Source of the DNA: Cyanobacteria bacterium FACHB-502
Lineage (GTDB): Bacteria > Cyanobacteriota > Cyanobacteriia > Elainellales > Elainellaceae
Assembly: GCA_014695325.1 (NCBI GenBank)
Contig: JACJNZ010000022.1
Coordinates: 62,001-126,000 of the forward strand
Length of the DNA: 64,000 nt
Direction: 5' to 3'
Below the pieces are notes generated by a model, which made no database searches, was not told where the DNA came from, and saw nothing but the letters and a program-made list of their open reading frames with translations. The first letter of the stretch is position 1. Every line of letters begins with the position of its first letter. Positions 37,440-46,472 of this stretch are shown piece after piece. Position numbers and translations under genes: made by a program.

Positions 37440-38249
37440 ATGCATCCACTAATGATGGGTTCATTGAGTTGGGTTGAGTACCAGCAGCGGCTTCAGGATG
37501 GAAATGCGATCGTCCTGATTCCCTGCGGTGCCCTGGAACAGCATGGTCCTCACTTACCGCTCGGTACGGATGCATTGCTTAGCACCGCGATCGCGCAAAG
37601 CGTGGCAGAGCAAATCAGCGGTATTGTTGCGCCAACCGTCAGCTATGGCTACAAGTCGCAGCCTAAGTCGGGCGGAGGACAGCACTTTCCAGGAACGACC
37701 AGTTTGGATGGCAACAGTCTGATCCAAATGATTCGAGATGTCGTGCGCGAACTGGCGCGACAGGGGGCAGATCAAATTGTTGTCCTGAACGGTCACTACG
37801 AAAATCAGTGGTTTCTCACCGAAGGAATTGAACTTGCCGTGCGCGATATGGGCAGTGCATCAAAACTGCGGGTGATGCGCGTCGAGTATTGGGAGTTTCT
37901 GACCGAGAACATTTTGGCTCAAGTCTTTCCAGACGGTTTTCCTGGCTTTGCGCTGGAACATGCTGCTGTGATGGAAACTTCACTGATGGCGCACTATCAT
38001 CCGAAACTCGTCAGACTCGACCTCATTCCTGACGTTCCCCCTGTGGAATTTCCAGCCTATGACGTCTACCCTCAGCGTCCAGAGTGGGTTCCTGCATCGG
38101 GCGTTCTCTCTTCTGCCAAAGCTGCCACTGCTGAAAAAGGGGCACTGATGGCAGACCATCTCACCCGAACCATTGCAGCCGCCGTTCAACGGGAGTTTCA
38201 ATTGAGTTCAGCCTTAGCTGCATCGAACGGAATGGCTGCGCTTCGCTGA
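37440..38249 (+). CDS. Creatininase-family amidohydrolase, close to true creatininase
   Basis: This protein of about 269 residues has all metal ligands of creatininase: E33, H35 and D44 in LEQHGPHLPLGTD, H119 and E121 in NGHYEN, plus E173 and H174 in FALEHAA. It shares with Pseudomonas creatininase the segments YGYKSQPKSGGG and HFPGTTSLDG, and keeps the active-site Trp in EYWEF (W151). The second active-site Trp is F170 here. The family opens cyclic amides (creatinine to creatine). ATG at 37440 is preferred over a GTG at 37395. The ureohydrolase gene follows after 51 bp, so they likely form an operon. Confidence 0.88.
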   Translation: MHPLMMGSLSWVEYQQRLQDGNAIVLIPCGALEQHGPHLPLGTDALLSTAIAQSVAEQISGIVAPTVSYGYKSQPKSGGGQHFPGTTSLDGNSLIQMIRDVVRELARQGADQIVVLNGHYENQWFLTEGIELAVRDMGSASKLRVMRVEYWEFLTENILAQVFPDGFPGFALEHAAVMETSLMAHYHPKLVRLDLIPDVPPVEFPAYDVYPQRPEWVPASGVLSSAKAATAEKGALMADHLTRTIAAAVQREFQLSSALAASNGMAALR

Positions 38250-38300
38250 ACGATTTATCCGCGCTGATTTTCTCACTTTATTCTCGATTGCCTTTTCTTC

Positions 38301-39359
38301 ATGCAGAATCCTGATATCGTTCCGATTCAGCCGATTAGCGGCACGGTTCTTCCCCGTTATGCGGGTGCCTCTACCTTTGCTCGATTGCCCGAACTGCGCG
38401 ATGTGAACCACTGCGATGTCGCGATCGTCGGTATTCCTTTTGATGCGGGGACGAGTTTTCGTCCAGGGGCGCGATTTGGACCGCAGGCAATCCGTCAAGC
38501 GTCGCGAAATCTGCGGACGCAGTATCATCCTGCCTATAACGTGGAGCCGTTTATGGTGCAGCAGGTTGCCGATGCCGGAGATATTGCCTGTAATCCATAT
38601 CATATTAATCAGGCAATCGAACAGATTGAAGCGGCTGCGACCGAACTTCTAGCACAGTGTGGGGCGATTGTGAGTTTAGGGGGAGATCATACGATCGCCT
38701 ATCCGCTGCTGAAGGCAATTAATCGACGTTACGGACCCGTTGCACTCGTTCACTTCGATGCCCATCTCGATACCTGGGACACCTACTTTGGTGCGCCCTA
38801 CACGCACGGAACCCCATTTCGCCGCGCGGCTGAAGCAGGCTTATTTTTAGACGATGCCTCAATCCATGTTGGCATTCGGGGCCCGCTCTATAGCCGCAAT
38901 GATTTGAACAAAGATAGTGAACTGGGATTCAAAATTGTCCACTGTGATGAGTTTGAAACGATCGGCATCACTGGAGTTGTCGAGCGAATTCGGGAACGGG
39001 TCGGCGATCGTCCTTTGTATTTATCCATTGATATTGATGTGCTCGATCCGGCTCATGCACCGGGCACGGGCACGCCTGAAGTTGCCGGAATGACCAGTCG
39101 CGAATTATTGGGCGTGCTACGCGGACTGGCGGGTCTTTCGGTCATTGCTGCGGACGTTGTAGAGGTTGCACCTGCATACGACCATGCAGAGATTACCTCG
39201 CTTGCCGCTGCCACAGTGGCTTACGAACTGATAAACCTGCTGGCACTCAGTCCAAAACTCAGTCCAAAACTCAGTCCAAAACTCAATCCTCAATCAAGTC
39301 AGAATAATTCGCTCTCAAGTTCCTACCAGAGCGACGAGAACGTTTTATTGAACGAGTGA
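38301..39359 (+). CDS. Agmatinase/arginase-family ureohydrolase
   Basis: This 352-residue enzyme of the ureohydrolase superfamily splits a guanidino group to urea and an amine. All metal ligands are present: H130 (LGGDHT), D153, H155 and D157 (DAHLDTWD), D244 and D246 (SIDIDVLDP), followed by [16 protein letters not shown]. The N-terminal motif [18 protein letters not shown] is typical of agmatinase/guanidinobutyrase-type members. Specificity (agmatine, guanidinobutyrate, guanidine, or creatine-like) cannot be fixed by eye. The C-terminus is extended by a repeated SPKL segment and an Asn/Ser-rich tail. It lies 51 bp after the creatininase-like gene. Confidence 0.9.
   Translation: MQNPDIVPIQPISGTVLPRYAGASTFARLPELRDVNHCDVAIVGIPFDAGTSFRPGARFGPQAIRQASRNLRTQYHPAYNVEPFMVQQVADAGDIACNPYHINQAIEQIEAAATELLAQCGAIVSLGGDHTIAYPLLKAINRRYGPVALVHFDAHLDTWDTYFGAPYTHGTPFRRAAEAGLFLDDASIHVGIRGPLYSRNDLNKDSELGFKIVHCDEFETIGITGVVERIRERVGDRPLYLSIDIDVLDPAHAPGTGTPEVAGMTSRELLGVLRGLAGLSVIAADVVEVAPAYDHAEITSLAAATVAYELINLLALSPKLSPKLSPKLNPQSSQNNSLSSSYQSDENVLLNE
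39245..39280 (+). repeat. In-frame 12-bp tandem repeat at the ureohydrolase C-terminus
   Basis: The unit ACTCAGTCCAAA occurs three times exactly, then degenerates (ACTCAATCC). Being a multiple of three it preserves the frame and encodes repeated SPKL. It lies after the conserved catalytic domain and looks like replication slippage in a dispensable tail. Confidence 0.85.
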
Positions 39360-39561
39360 ATGAATTGCAGAGGTTATTTGAAGCCATTTAATTAAAGATA
39401 GGGTGGTGTATTAAAGAATGCAGCGATCGCGGGAGCGGGTATCATTCGCTTACTTGGTTTTGAAGTGAAACAAGCAGTTGAGCAAGGGCATCTCTTGACC
39501 CTTACAAATCAAGCTTTGCTCTAACAATAGTCCCCAGGAACTTCCAACTTTGGGCGATCGC

Positions 39562-40278
39562 CTAAATGGTTTTAATGCAGAAATATTCCGCATTAGTTGG
39601 TGTGTTGTAATTCGCTTCAACAATCTCAAAACCTGCTCGCGTTAGCATTGCCTCGATAATCCATCCATAAGTGCTGTGTTCTTCCCGTACGTGCATCTCA
39701 AAATCTTTGGCTGTCCACCCTTCTCCAGCGGGTTTAGCAACCTGTTTAATCCAATCATTGATTGATGCTTCGTAGTCTGCGGCTGGAAAGGAGAAGATGA
39801 CATCTCGCAGATAAAACACGCCGTTCGGCTTTAACATCGCCGCAATTCTCAGGAAAGCTGCCATCTTCCAAAAATCGGGGAGAATGTGCAGTGCATTTTT
39901 AGTGACGACGAAATCGACGAATTGGTCTTGATGCTCATAGCTTAGAAAGCCTGCCTGATGAAACTTGAGCGTAGTTACGCCTGCTTTTTGTGCTTTGTTT
40001 TGAGCATTGGTGAGCATCGCCTGTGAGATATCGATCGCGTGGACAGAAGCTCCCGTCAGCGCAGCTTGAATGGCAAAATTTCCTGTGCCCGCACCTAAAT
40101 CAATAACCGTATGTTCCGCAGCAATTCCTAATCGGGTTACTAAAGCCTGTTCCTTTTCGGGTGTGCTCGATGTTTGATTGCGATCGTACACTGCAACCTG
40201 TGCAGCATCCTCAAAGTCGATGCCAGCCATAGTGGATTCATCAAAATACCAGGCAGGAAAAGTGGGCATCGGTTTCAC
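39562..40278 (-). CDS. Class I SAM-dependent methyltransferase
   Basis: This 238-residue protein has the SAM-binding motif VIDLGAGTGNFAIQA, an acidic residue after beta 2 (VHAIDISQAML) and the later FVVTKNALHILPDF motif. The N-terminus (FPAWYFDESTMAGIDFEDA) matches a group of small-molecule methyltransferases of unknown substrate. It converges on the ureohydrolase gene (about 200 bp gap), and there is no evidence that they work together. Confidence 0.85.
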   Translation of the reverse strand: MKPMPTFPAWYFDESTMAGIDFEDAAQVAVYDRNQTSSTPEKEQALVTRLGIAAEHTVIDLGAGTGNFAIQAALTGASVHAIDISQAMLTNAQNKAQKAGVTTLKFHQAGFLSYEHQDQFVDFVVTKNALHILPDFWKMAAFLRIAAMLKPNGVFYLRDVIFSFPAADYEASINDWIKQVAKPAGEGWTAKDFEMHVREEHSTYGWIIEAMLTRAGFEIVEANYNTPTNAEYFCIKTI

Positions 40279-40729
40279 CGAGTCGTAAATCGTCCCATTT
40301 CCGGCAAGGGCGAGGGACTTTGAATTTCTTTTGGTTCAATGTGGGCTGATCTGGGGTTTCTCATTCAAGATCATCTAGCCCCGATCTCCTGACTCCCGGT
40401 GAGCAGCCCGATAATGGGGAAACTGCCCCTTTCCTCCCAACCGTTGATCTGCAAAAGCGGCTCCTTTGAATACCAAAGCATCAATGAGGACAGGGATTGA
40501 GGATAGATCTCGTGGTTTTATTGGTTATTTGTCCTCAATCCGATTCAAATCCTTTTGGTTTAAATCCGGCGTTGCCGAATGCAAATACACAAAGTCACTG
40601 ATTGGAGCAGGGCGGGGAAGGGCGGAAGAATAAGGGCAGTTTTTGTGTTTACACCAGGTCACTTTAATCAATGAAGTTCAATCAGGGTCAATCCATTCAA
40701 TCGAATGAATTCAATTGAATCGATTCAGA
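40279..40729. other. Intergenic region without recognised gene
   Basis: About 450 bp between two minus-strand genes. It holds short AT-rich palindrome-like runs such as ATTCAATCGAATGAATTCAA near 40688, adjoining the 3' end of the GST-like gene. No ORF with coding character, no RNA gene and no clear terminator was recognised. Confidence 0.35.
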
Positions 40730-41536
40730 TCAATCAATGTTGATCGAGGTGGGACCCGATGAGGAACCGCTAGTTGCCCCTGCCGTTGCCGTGAGCGGAG
40801 CTTTGCGAAAATCTGCATAAAGCCGATCGCGCCAGTCCCAAAAAGGCTTGAGCAGCGGATCGTTGATTAGCTCGATCGTTCCTTTGCCTTTAATGGCGGC
40901 AGGCAATTCCAGATACGACCCGATCGGAAACTTCACGTACATGGTCATGGCTGCAACTGCAAAATCTGCCAGCGTCGGCTGATCGCCTAGCAAATAAGGC
41001 TGATCGCGCAGCATCTCGCTCAGGGATTCCAAGCTGCGGTGCATTTCTTTACGGGCAGACTTGATTGCATCAGGGCTAGCTCCTGCCCCAAACCCTACCA
41101 GATCGATCGCCTCACGCGGCACAGACTGAACTAAATTTCTCAAAAATCCGGGGGTTCCAGACGGCAGAGCCGAGGTCAAAAAGGTCGAATCCTGACCGAC
41201 TGCGCTAATCAGCAGTTTTCGAGCATTGATGCCCACCGAATCGTCTGCCCACTGTTCTAAAATCAAACACTGCGATCGCCGCTGCGGCTCGGTCGGAATC
41301 AGCGGGCGTTCGGGATATTTGCGATCGAGGTAAAACGCGATTTCTGTAGAGTCAGCAATCACCTCGTTGCCATCCTTGAGGACAGGAACCTGCCGCTGCC
41401 CCGACATCCGAAAAATGTCAAGCTGCCCAATTCCTGGGGTGATCTCGATCTTGCGATAGGCTAAGCCCTTGTAGTCCAGAATTAGCCGCACTTTTTCACA
41501 GTAATGGGATAGCTCAAACTGGTAAAGCTCCAGCAT
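40730..41536 (-). CDS. Glutathione S-transferase family protein
   Basis: This 268-residue protein has an N-terminal thioredoxin-fold domain (LYQFELSHYCEKVRLILDYK, with the conserved cis-Pro region QRQVPVLKDGNEVIADST) and an all-helical C-terminal domain (LLGDQPTLADFAVAAMTMYV). The SHYCEK segment places a Cys near the usual catalytic Ser/Tyr/Cys position. It ends in a Ser/Thr/Gly-rich tail. Roles could be detoxification or redox; the substrate is unknown. Confidence 0.88.
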   Translation of the reverse strand: MLELYQFELSHYCEKVRLILDYKGLAYRKIEITPGIGQLDIFRMSGQRQVPVLKDGNEVIADSTEIAFYLDRKYPERPLIPTEPQRRSQCLILEQWADDSVGINARKLLISAVGQDSTFLTSALPSGTPGFLRNLVQSVPREAIDLVGFGAGASPDAIKSARKEMHRSLESLSEMLRDQPYLLGDQPTLADFAVAAMTMYVKFPIGSYLELPAAIKGKGTIELINDPLLKPFWDWRDRLYADFRKAPLTATAGATSGSSSGPTSINID

Positions 41537-42008
41537 GGTCGTCTCCTTGTTGATTGACTGTCGCTTTTAACTTAGCAAGTTTCTTCAGGATTCAGGCGAC
41601 CCGTTCTGCATAATTTTTGTGCCGCTGAGGAGGAATTCAAGCGAACTTGATAGGATGCAAAGCAACAATACAAGACGAAAATGCAGCGGAAAGGCAGCAC
41701 AATTCTCGTCATAAAATAAACAATCAATTTTGCGTTTAACTGAGATTTTTGTACCCTTCCCGCCGCATACAGCAAGGCACCTCTGCATTTTTTGTGATTC
41801 ATTTAGCCAGTCCGGGAACAATGAACTCTGTAAACGCCAGTTTACGAAACAGAAGACACCTTGTAGGGCGATCGGTTCAGGGACAACCTATTCTGGACGG
41901 TCGCTTTTCTCACCCTATTTTCGGTCAAATTCTCGTACGGTAATCAAGCGAGCTTTGTAGAAAAACATCGGGTTTGTGCGACAATCGGGATTATTTTATC
42001 CCTAAGCA
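41537..42008. other. Intergenic region between divergent genes
   Basis: About 470 bp that should contain the promoters of the GST-like gene (minus) and the transglutaminase-like gene (plus). Several overlapping ORFs of 60-78 codons occur on both strands, but none has a ribosome-binding site or a recognisable protein pattern. Confidence 0.35.
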
Positions 42009-42659
42009 ATGAAAGCCTATCTGCAAGCGAGCGAAGTGATTGATCACCAGCATCCAGAGGTTCTGGCACTTGCCAGGAAAATTGCAGCCGTACCGATGAA
42101 CGAATCGATCGCTCCAGAAGGAAAACTGCTCCGCATTGCAGAAGGCTGTTTTGAGTGGGTGCGAGACGAAATCCATCATAGCTATGACTATCAGCTTAAT
42201 CCTGTGACCTGTCGCGCTTCAGAGGTGCTTCGGCATCGAACAGGATACTGCTATGCGAAAAGCCATCTCTTAGCCGCACTGCTACGGGCAAACGGCATTC
42301 CAGCAGGGTTTTGCTATCAGCGACTGAGTGTGAATGATCAGGGTGCTCCCTACAGCCTGCACGGCTTTAATGCGGTTTATCTGCCCGAATCCGGGTGGTA
42401 TCGGGTTGATGCCAGAGGCAATCGATCGGGGATTAATGCCCAATTTACGCCACCCCAAGAAAGATTGGCATACAAAATTCGGCTTCCTGAAGAAGCAGAT
42501 TTTCCGGCAATTCTGCCAGAGCCGCTCCCGATCGTGGTCAACGCTTTGCAGTCCCACAAAACCTGGAATGCACTGCTGAAACAGCTTCCCGACGTTCCCC
42601 TGCAAGATGCAAACCGCTATGGATTAAATGCTGAATTACAGCGTTTTTCACTCTTATAA
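42009..42659 (+). CDS. Transglutaminase-like domain protein
   Basis: This is a 216-residue papain-fold protein of the bacterial transglutaminase-like family. The triad is visible as Cys in HRTGYCYAKSHLLAALLRA, His in YSLHGFNAVYLP and Asp in YRVDARGNRSGI. There is no signal peptide, so it is probably cytoplasmic. Such proteins are usually proteases or peptidases rather than cross-linkers. A hairpin terminator and a dispersed repeat follow directly. Confidence 0.88.
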   Translation: MKAYLQASEVIDHQHPEVLALARKIAAVPMNESIAPEGKLLRIAEGCFEWVRDEIHHSYDYQLNPVTCRASEVLRHRTGYCYAKSHLLAALLRANGIPAGFCYQRLSVNDQGAPYSLHGFNAVYLPESGWYRVDARGNRSGINAQFTPPQERLAYKIRLPEEADFPAILPEPLPIVVNALQSHKTWNALLKQLPDVPLQDANRYGLNAELQRFSLL

Positions 42660-42673
42660 GGTACGGGGGTTCA

Positions 42674-42693
42674 GGGGCTGCGCCCCATTTTTT
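42674..42693 (+). terminator. Rho-independent terminator after the transglutaminase-like gene
   Basis: GGGGC (42674-42678), loop TGC, GCCCC (42682-42686), then A and six T residues. It begins 15 bp after the stop codon. The second arm and T-run are part of the dispersed 44-nt repeat also found at 18882. Confidence 0.7.
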
Positions 42694-42721
42694 GCACTTC
42701 AATCGCCTGAACAAGGCTGTA
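42678..42721. repeat. Dispersed 44-nt repeat, copy 2
   Basis: This matches 18882-18925 at 40 of 44 positions, same orientation, with the last 25 bases identical. In this copy the 5' part forms a functional-looking terminator hairpin. It lies in the gap between the transglutaminase-like gene and a convergent hypothetical gene. Confidence 0.8.
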
Positions 42722-42751
42722 AGCGCTGAATTTATCAAGAATGAAATCCAG

Positions 42752-43096
42752 CTACAGCAATGACTCAAACTCCGATCGCAACGCCTCCAGATCTGCCAGC
42801 CGTCCGACGAGCAAATTTTCACTGCCTGCCTCGGCGAGTCGTTTTTTCCAGCGATTGACCTGCTCTGCGTTGTTCAGCCAGAACTGAACGACTGTGTCCA
42901 CCACCCGATCGAGGTTCCAGTTTTGGCGCATTGGCAGAGATTCGACAGATTCTAAAAAAGCGTCTAGCGTACAGTGATAGGAGCCGAAATAAGCTGCGCG
43001 TTCTGTTAGATCAATTCTGTTCTCCTGGCTCTGAAGCTGATGATTAAAAAAGTATAAAACTGGAGATACACCAATAATCTCGAATGTGTATTCCAT
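42752..43096 (-). CDS. Conserved-looking hypothetical protein (114 aa)
   Basis: This soluble 114-residue ORF with high coding quality (MEYTFEIIGVSPVLYFFNHQ start, NRWKKRLAEAGSENLLVGRL near the end) has no domain I can name. It is acidic and helical in the second half. It converges on the transglutaminase-like gene. The start is unambiguous, as the frame closes upstream. Confidence 0.6.
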   Translation of the reverse strand: MEYTFEIIGVSPVLYFFNHQLQSQENRIDLTERAAYFGSYHCTLDAFLESVESLPMRQNWNLDRVVDTVVQFWLNNAEQVNRWKKRLAEAGSENLLVGRLADLEALRSEFESLL

Positions 43097-43362
43097 ACGA
43101 GCCTCTGTTGCTTGAGATGATGTAAGTTGTTTTTATTGTTGAGTGATTCTAACAAAGCTAAATTTAGTTTTTCTAGTTCTTCAGATACATTTTTAAATGT
43201 CAATCTTCAATCTCAATCTTTCACTCTATTTTTTACAAAAATTCAACCGATGCAGTGTTTATCTTCTAAATCAAGTCTTCTAAATCAAGCCTTCTGAAGA
43301 AAGTCTTAAATTCAGCCCGGTTTAACCCATGCCTCACCACTTGACCCTGCTACGCATCCCGC

Positions 43363-44601
43363 ATGACGCAGCCTGACCTCCGCGCCCTCGCACAACAGGG
43401 AAATCCTCAGGCGATCGCCCTCTGGTTAAACCAGACCCTTCAGCCACGCGGAGTCACTGCCAAAGTGCTGACCAGAGCAAGCCTGCTCAAGATTTTGCTC
43501 ATTGCCGATCGCCCTCTGGAACAGCAGGCATTTGTCGAACTGGTCAAGCAGCAGATTCGCGAGCTAGATTTGCCCCATCTTCAGCAGATTAAAGTTTACT
43601 GTCAGCTTGCTGGAAACGATCGTCCGACCTGGATTGCTGAGTTTTCTCCTATTCCATCCGAGTCTCAGAGCAGGGCACTCGTTCCCGTTTCTGCCAGTGT
43701 TGAGGAACCCAGACTGCCCCCCAAAAATCTTTCCTTCACGGTTCTGTTTCCCTATCGGGAGGTGTTGCGCCCAGAGCGATATCAAAGTGCGATCGTACGG
43801 CTGTTGCTGTTTTTGGGGCTTGTGCCGTTGATGATCAATCTGCTAGCGAAACAGGTAAGCCTTGCCCAAACCGCTTGGCTCACGGCAATTTATTATGCGA
43901 TCGTCTGGGGTCTAGTGTTCTACCACCTGATCAAGCCGAGCCGGGTTTCCTGGGGTTATGCGATCGGGTGTGTTCTATTCACGGTGTTTATTAGTATTCC
44001 CGGGCTGCTGCTAGTGCAGCGGATTCCGCCGTTTAGCTTGCTCTATGGGGTAACAGAACAGGGGCTGCCGGGTCGTTTGATCGGGTTTGTGCTGGGGGTG
44101 GGGATTTTAGAGGAAGCTTGCAAGGCAATTCCGTTGCTTTTGCCGCTGCTGCACGCTCGCAGGCTCCCTGAGCCGCCCACGATCGCTTTTTATGGGGCGA
44201 TGTCTGGCTTGGGGTTTGCCGTTGCTGAAAGTGGAGCCTATGCCGTGCAGTATGCGATCGGCTTAACGCGGGGACAGATTGATCTGGGAATGTATCTGGC
44301 AACCCATTCGATTCGCTTTGGGTCGCTGCCGCTCTTTCATGCCGTGCTGACGGGCATCGTGGGCTATTTTATTGGGCTGTCAGCTCGTTATCCCAGTCGC
44401 CGAGCCGCCCTACTGTTACTGGGTTTGACGATCGCCGCCGTTTTGCACGGACTTTATAATGCGGTTTCCGGCGGACTGCCCGGTTTAGGAGTCGTAGGTT
44501 TTAGCATTCTGCTGTTTGTCGCCTACCTCGATCGCAGTTCCCAAATCATGCAGTATCTTGAACAAATTGAGCAGGCCCGATCGCAGCGCCACTCCTTGTA
44601 G
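43363..44601 (+). CDS. PrsW-family intramembrane metalloprotease
   Basis: This 412-residue protein has a soluble N-terminal ~140 residues (NPQAIALWLNQTLQPRGVTA) that resemble a cyanobacterial regulatory extension, then about seven to eight transmembrane helices. Conserved PrsW features are the glutamate pair in GILEEACKAIPLLLPLL, GFAVAESGAYAV, the His in LPLFHAVLTGIVGYFIG, and VLHGLYNAVSG. PrsW-type proteases cleave membrane proteins such as anti-sigma factors; the target here is unknown. An 18-bp direct duplication overlaps the stop codon. Confidence 0.85.
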   Translation: MTQPDLRALAQQGNPQAIALWLNQTLQPRGVTAKVLTRASLLKILLIADRPLEQQAFVELVKQQIRELDLPHLQQIKVYCQLAGNDRPTWIAEFSPIPSESQSRALVPVSASVEEPRLPPKNLSFTVLFPYREVLRPERYQSAIVRLLLFLGLVPLMINLLAKQVSLAQTAWLTAIYYAIVWGLVFYHLIKPSRVSWGYAIGCVLFTVFISIPGLLLVQRIPPFSLLYGVTEQGLPGRLIGFVLGVGILEEACKAIPLLLPLLHARRLPEPPTIAFYGAMSGLGFAVAESGAYAVQYAIGLTRGQIDLGMYLATHSIRFGSLPLFHAVLTGIVGYFIGLSARYPSRRAALLLLGLTIAAVLHGLYNAVSGGLPGLGVVGFSILLFVAYLDRSSQIMQYLEQIEQARSQRHSL

Positions 44602-44633
44602 AAACTAAATGTAGAGTAGAAACTAAATGTAGA
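44598..44633. repeat. Perfect 18-bp direct duplication across the PrsW stop codon
   Basis: GTAGAAACTAAATGTAGA occurs twice back to back (44598-44615 and 44616-44633). The first copy contains the stop codon TAG at 44599-44601. It probably arose by slippage and has no coding effect. Confidence 0.8.
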
Positions 44634-44658
44634 ACCCCTGAGACTCCTCTAACCTGAT

Positions 44659-45996
44659 CTAACCCTGCTCTTGCGTACAAACCACCAGCAATTCTTCGAT
44701 CGCCCCCACCTTCAAGATCGGCACATTTAACGCCTGAGAAAGTTCGCTCACGGTCAGGTCATCCAGAAAGCGCTCGTCATCGTGCTTCAGCATCACCGCA
44801 GGCAGCAGAATTCCGTCCCCGAGGTCGCGTCCGCGCAGCGCGGTTAAAATGTCCTGTCCGGTAATCAGCCCTGTCACGCTGATCTGCTGTCCCCAATACT
44901 GGCTATTCAAGGCAACCAGATCAATCGTCAGTCCTTCCACCTGATTCAATCGCTGGACGATCGGCTGGAAGGCAAACTCCACTGCATTTCCCACAATCCA
45001 AGTGTAGCGGCGTGGCGTAGGCACACGGGGCGGAAGCTTTCTGGCAGCGGTCTGAAACTGCTTTAGAAATTGCTGGATTGAACCCACGCCATTCCCTAAC
45101 TGCGGGTAATCTTCGTAATGCGATTCTGGCGGCAGTTCCTCGCGTCCAATCAAAAACCACTCGTCGGCTAACCAGGCAAAGGTGGTTCCTATCTGCTGAC
45201 GGAATTTTGCCTGTAAGGGCTGTACCTGAGCAATCACTTCTCGCGCTTTTTCCGGTGTGACGGGCACAAGTTCATCTTCGGCAGGACGAAAGCGAGTTAA
45301 GCCAACGGGGACGATCGCCGCCGATGCCACAGTGGGAATCTCGCCTTTGTGAAACTGCGCCAGATCGTGCAAAGTTCGCTCTAGATGCATGCCGTCGTTG
45401 ATGCCCGGACAAACCACCACCTGAGCATGAATTTGCAGCCGATGCTGCTGAAACCAGCGAAGCTGATCGAGCAATTGTCCGGCACGCGGATTCTTGAGCA
45501 GTCGGGTTCGTACTTCTGGCTCCGTGGCATGAACCGAGACAAACAGGGGCGAAAGGCGCATCTGAGCAATCCGATCCCATTCTTTTGAAGTCAAATTAGT
45601 CAGCGTCAGATAGCTGCCGTACAGAAAGCTGAGGCGATAGTCGTCGTCTTTCAGATACAGGCTTTGCCGCTTGCCGGGAGGTTGCTGGTCAATAAAGCAA
45701 AAGGGACAGCGATTGTTACACTGAATTAGCCCATCAAACAGCGCTGACTCAAACTCCAGTCCCAGATCGTCGTCATAGTCCTTTTCGATCTCAACGATGT
45801 GAGCTTTGCCTTTGGCATCCAGTACTTCTAGCTCCAGCACCTCATCTGCGCAGAGAAACTGATAATCAATCAAATCGCGCGGCGGCTGTCCGTTAATTGC
45901 CACCAGTCGGTCGCCCGGCTCAAAACCAACCTCGGCGGCGATCGATTCCGGCAGAACGCGGGTAATCAAAGCAGGACGCAGCGTAGACTCACTCAT
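44659..45996 (-). CDS. TIGR03279 radical-SAM-like FeS protein with PDZ domain
   Basis: This 445-residue protein belongs to a family nearly restricted to cyanobacteria and plastid relatives (TIGR03279, DUF512). The N-terminal PDZ-like part reads RVLPESIAAEVGFEPGDRLV. The cluster motif CNNRCPFCFIDQ (CxxxCxxC) follows, then QPPGKRQSLYLKDDDYRLSF and PAEDELVPVTPEKAREVI. It probably carries a 4Fe-4S cluster and uses radical chemistry on an unknown substrate. The PDZ part may dock a protein. It is monocistronic as far as can be seen. Confidence 0.9.
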   Translation of the reverse strand: MSESTLRPALITRVLPESIAAEVGFEPGDRLVAINGQPPRDLIDYQFLCADEVLELEVLDAKGKAHIVEIEKDYDDDLGLEFESALFDGLIQCNNRCPFCFIDQQPPGKRQSLYLKDDDYRLSFLYGSYLTLTNLTSKEWDRIAQMRLSPLFVSVHATEPEVRTRLLKNPRAGQLLDQLRWFQQHRLQIHAQVVVCPGINDGMHLERTLHDLAQFHKGEIPTVASAAIVPVGLTRFRPAEDELVPVTPEKAREVIAQVQPLQAKFRQQIGTTFAWLADEWFLIGREELPPESHYEDYPQLGNGVGSIQQFLKQFQTAARKLPPRVPTPRRYTWIVGNAVEFAFQPIVQRLNQVEGLTIDLVALNSQYWGQQISVTGLITGQDILTALRGRDLGDGILLPAVMLKHDDERFLDDLTVSELSQALNVPILKVGAIEELLVVCTQEQG

Positions 45997-46472
45997 GGAT
46001 CTTATGAAATTACACCAGCAGCAAAAATAAGCAGCCGTCAGATTCGGTTCTAGATCGACTCAAAATCCCTCAATCAAACCTTTTCCGACCTCTATTTCAT
46101 AGTAGCGTTCTGGTTAGAGCGAAAGAGGCTTCTGGGCAGCCCGAATTGAATCAGTTGCTGAGTGCAGCAGCTTCCATGCGACGCCGATGCCATGCTGAAA
46201 ATTAAACTTTTTGCCGAGGCCATCAATCATCGTCAATCTCTGCGGTTGATTGCGATCGCCCCAACCTTGCACCAAAAAATTCTACCGATCGCAAATCTAG
46301 CCGCTGCTTAATTGAGTAGAGACAGGCATTACAAACCTAGTTAAAACGACGGTGAGAAACATCTACAAGCTCAAATGCTTTCTTGCTTGTTGAGTAAGGC
46401 AACATCCGAGCTAAAAAAATGCCGTGAGTCAATTACTAGCGTCACGCTTTGAGTGCTAATTGACCTGATTTT

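Noticed and set aside
38301-39359. Calling the ureohydrolase speB (agmatinase) or guanidine hydrolase
   Set aside because: Metal ligands are common to the whole superfamily; the specificity residues could not be assigned by eye, and the context suggests other substrates.
41572-41960. Four overlapping ORFs of 64-78 codons on both strands
   Set aside because: They have no start signals, no recognisable protein pattern and contradict each other; treated as intergenic.
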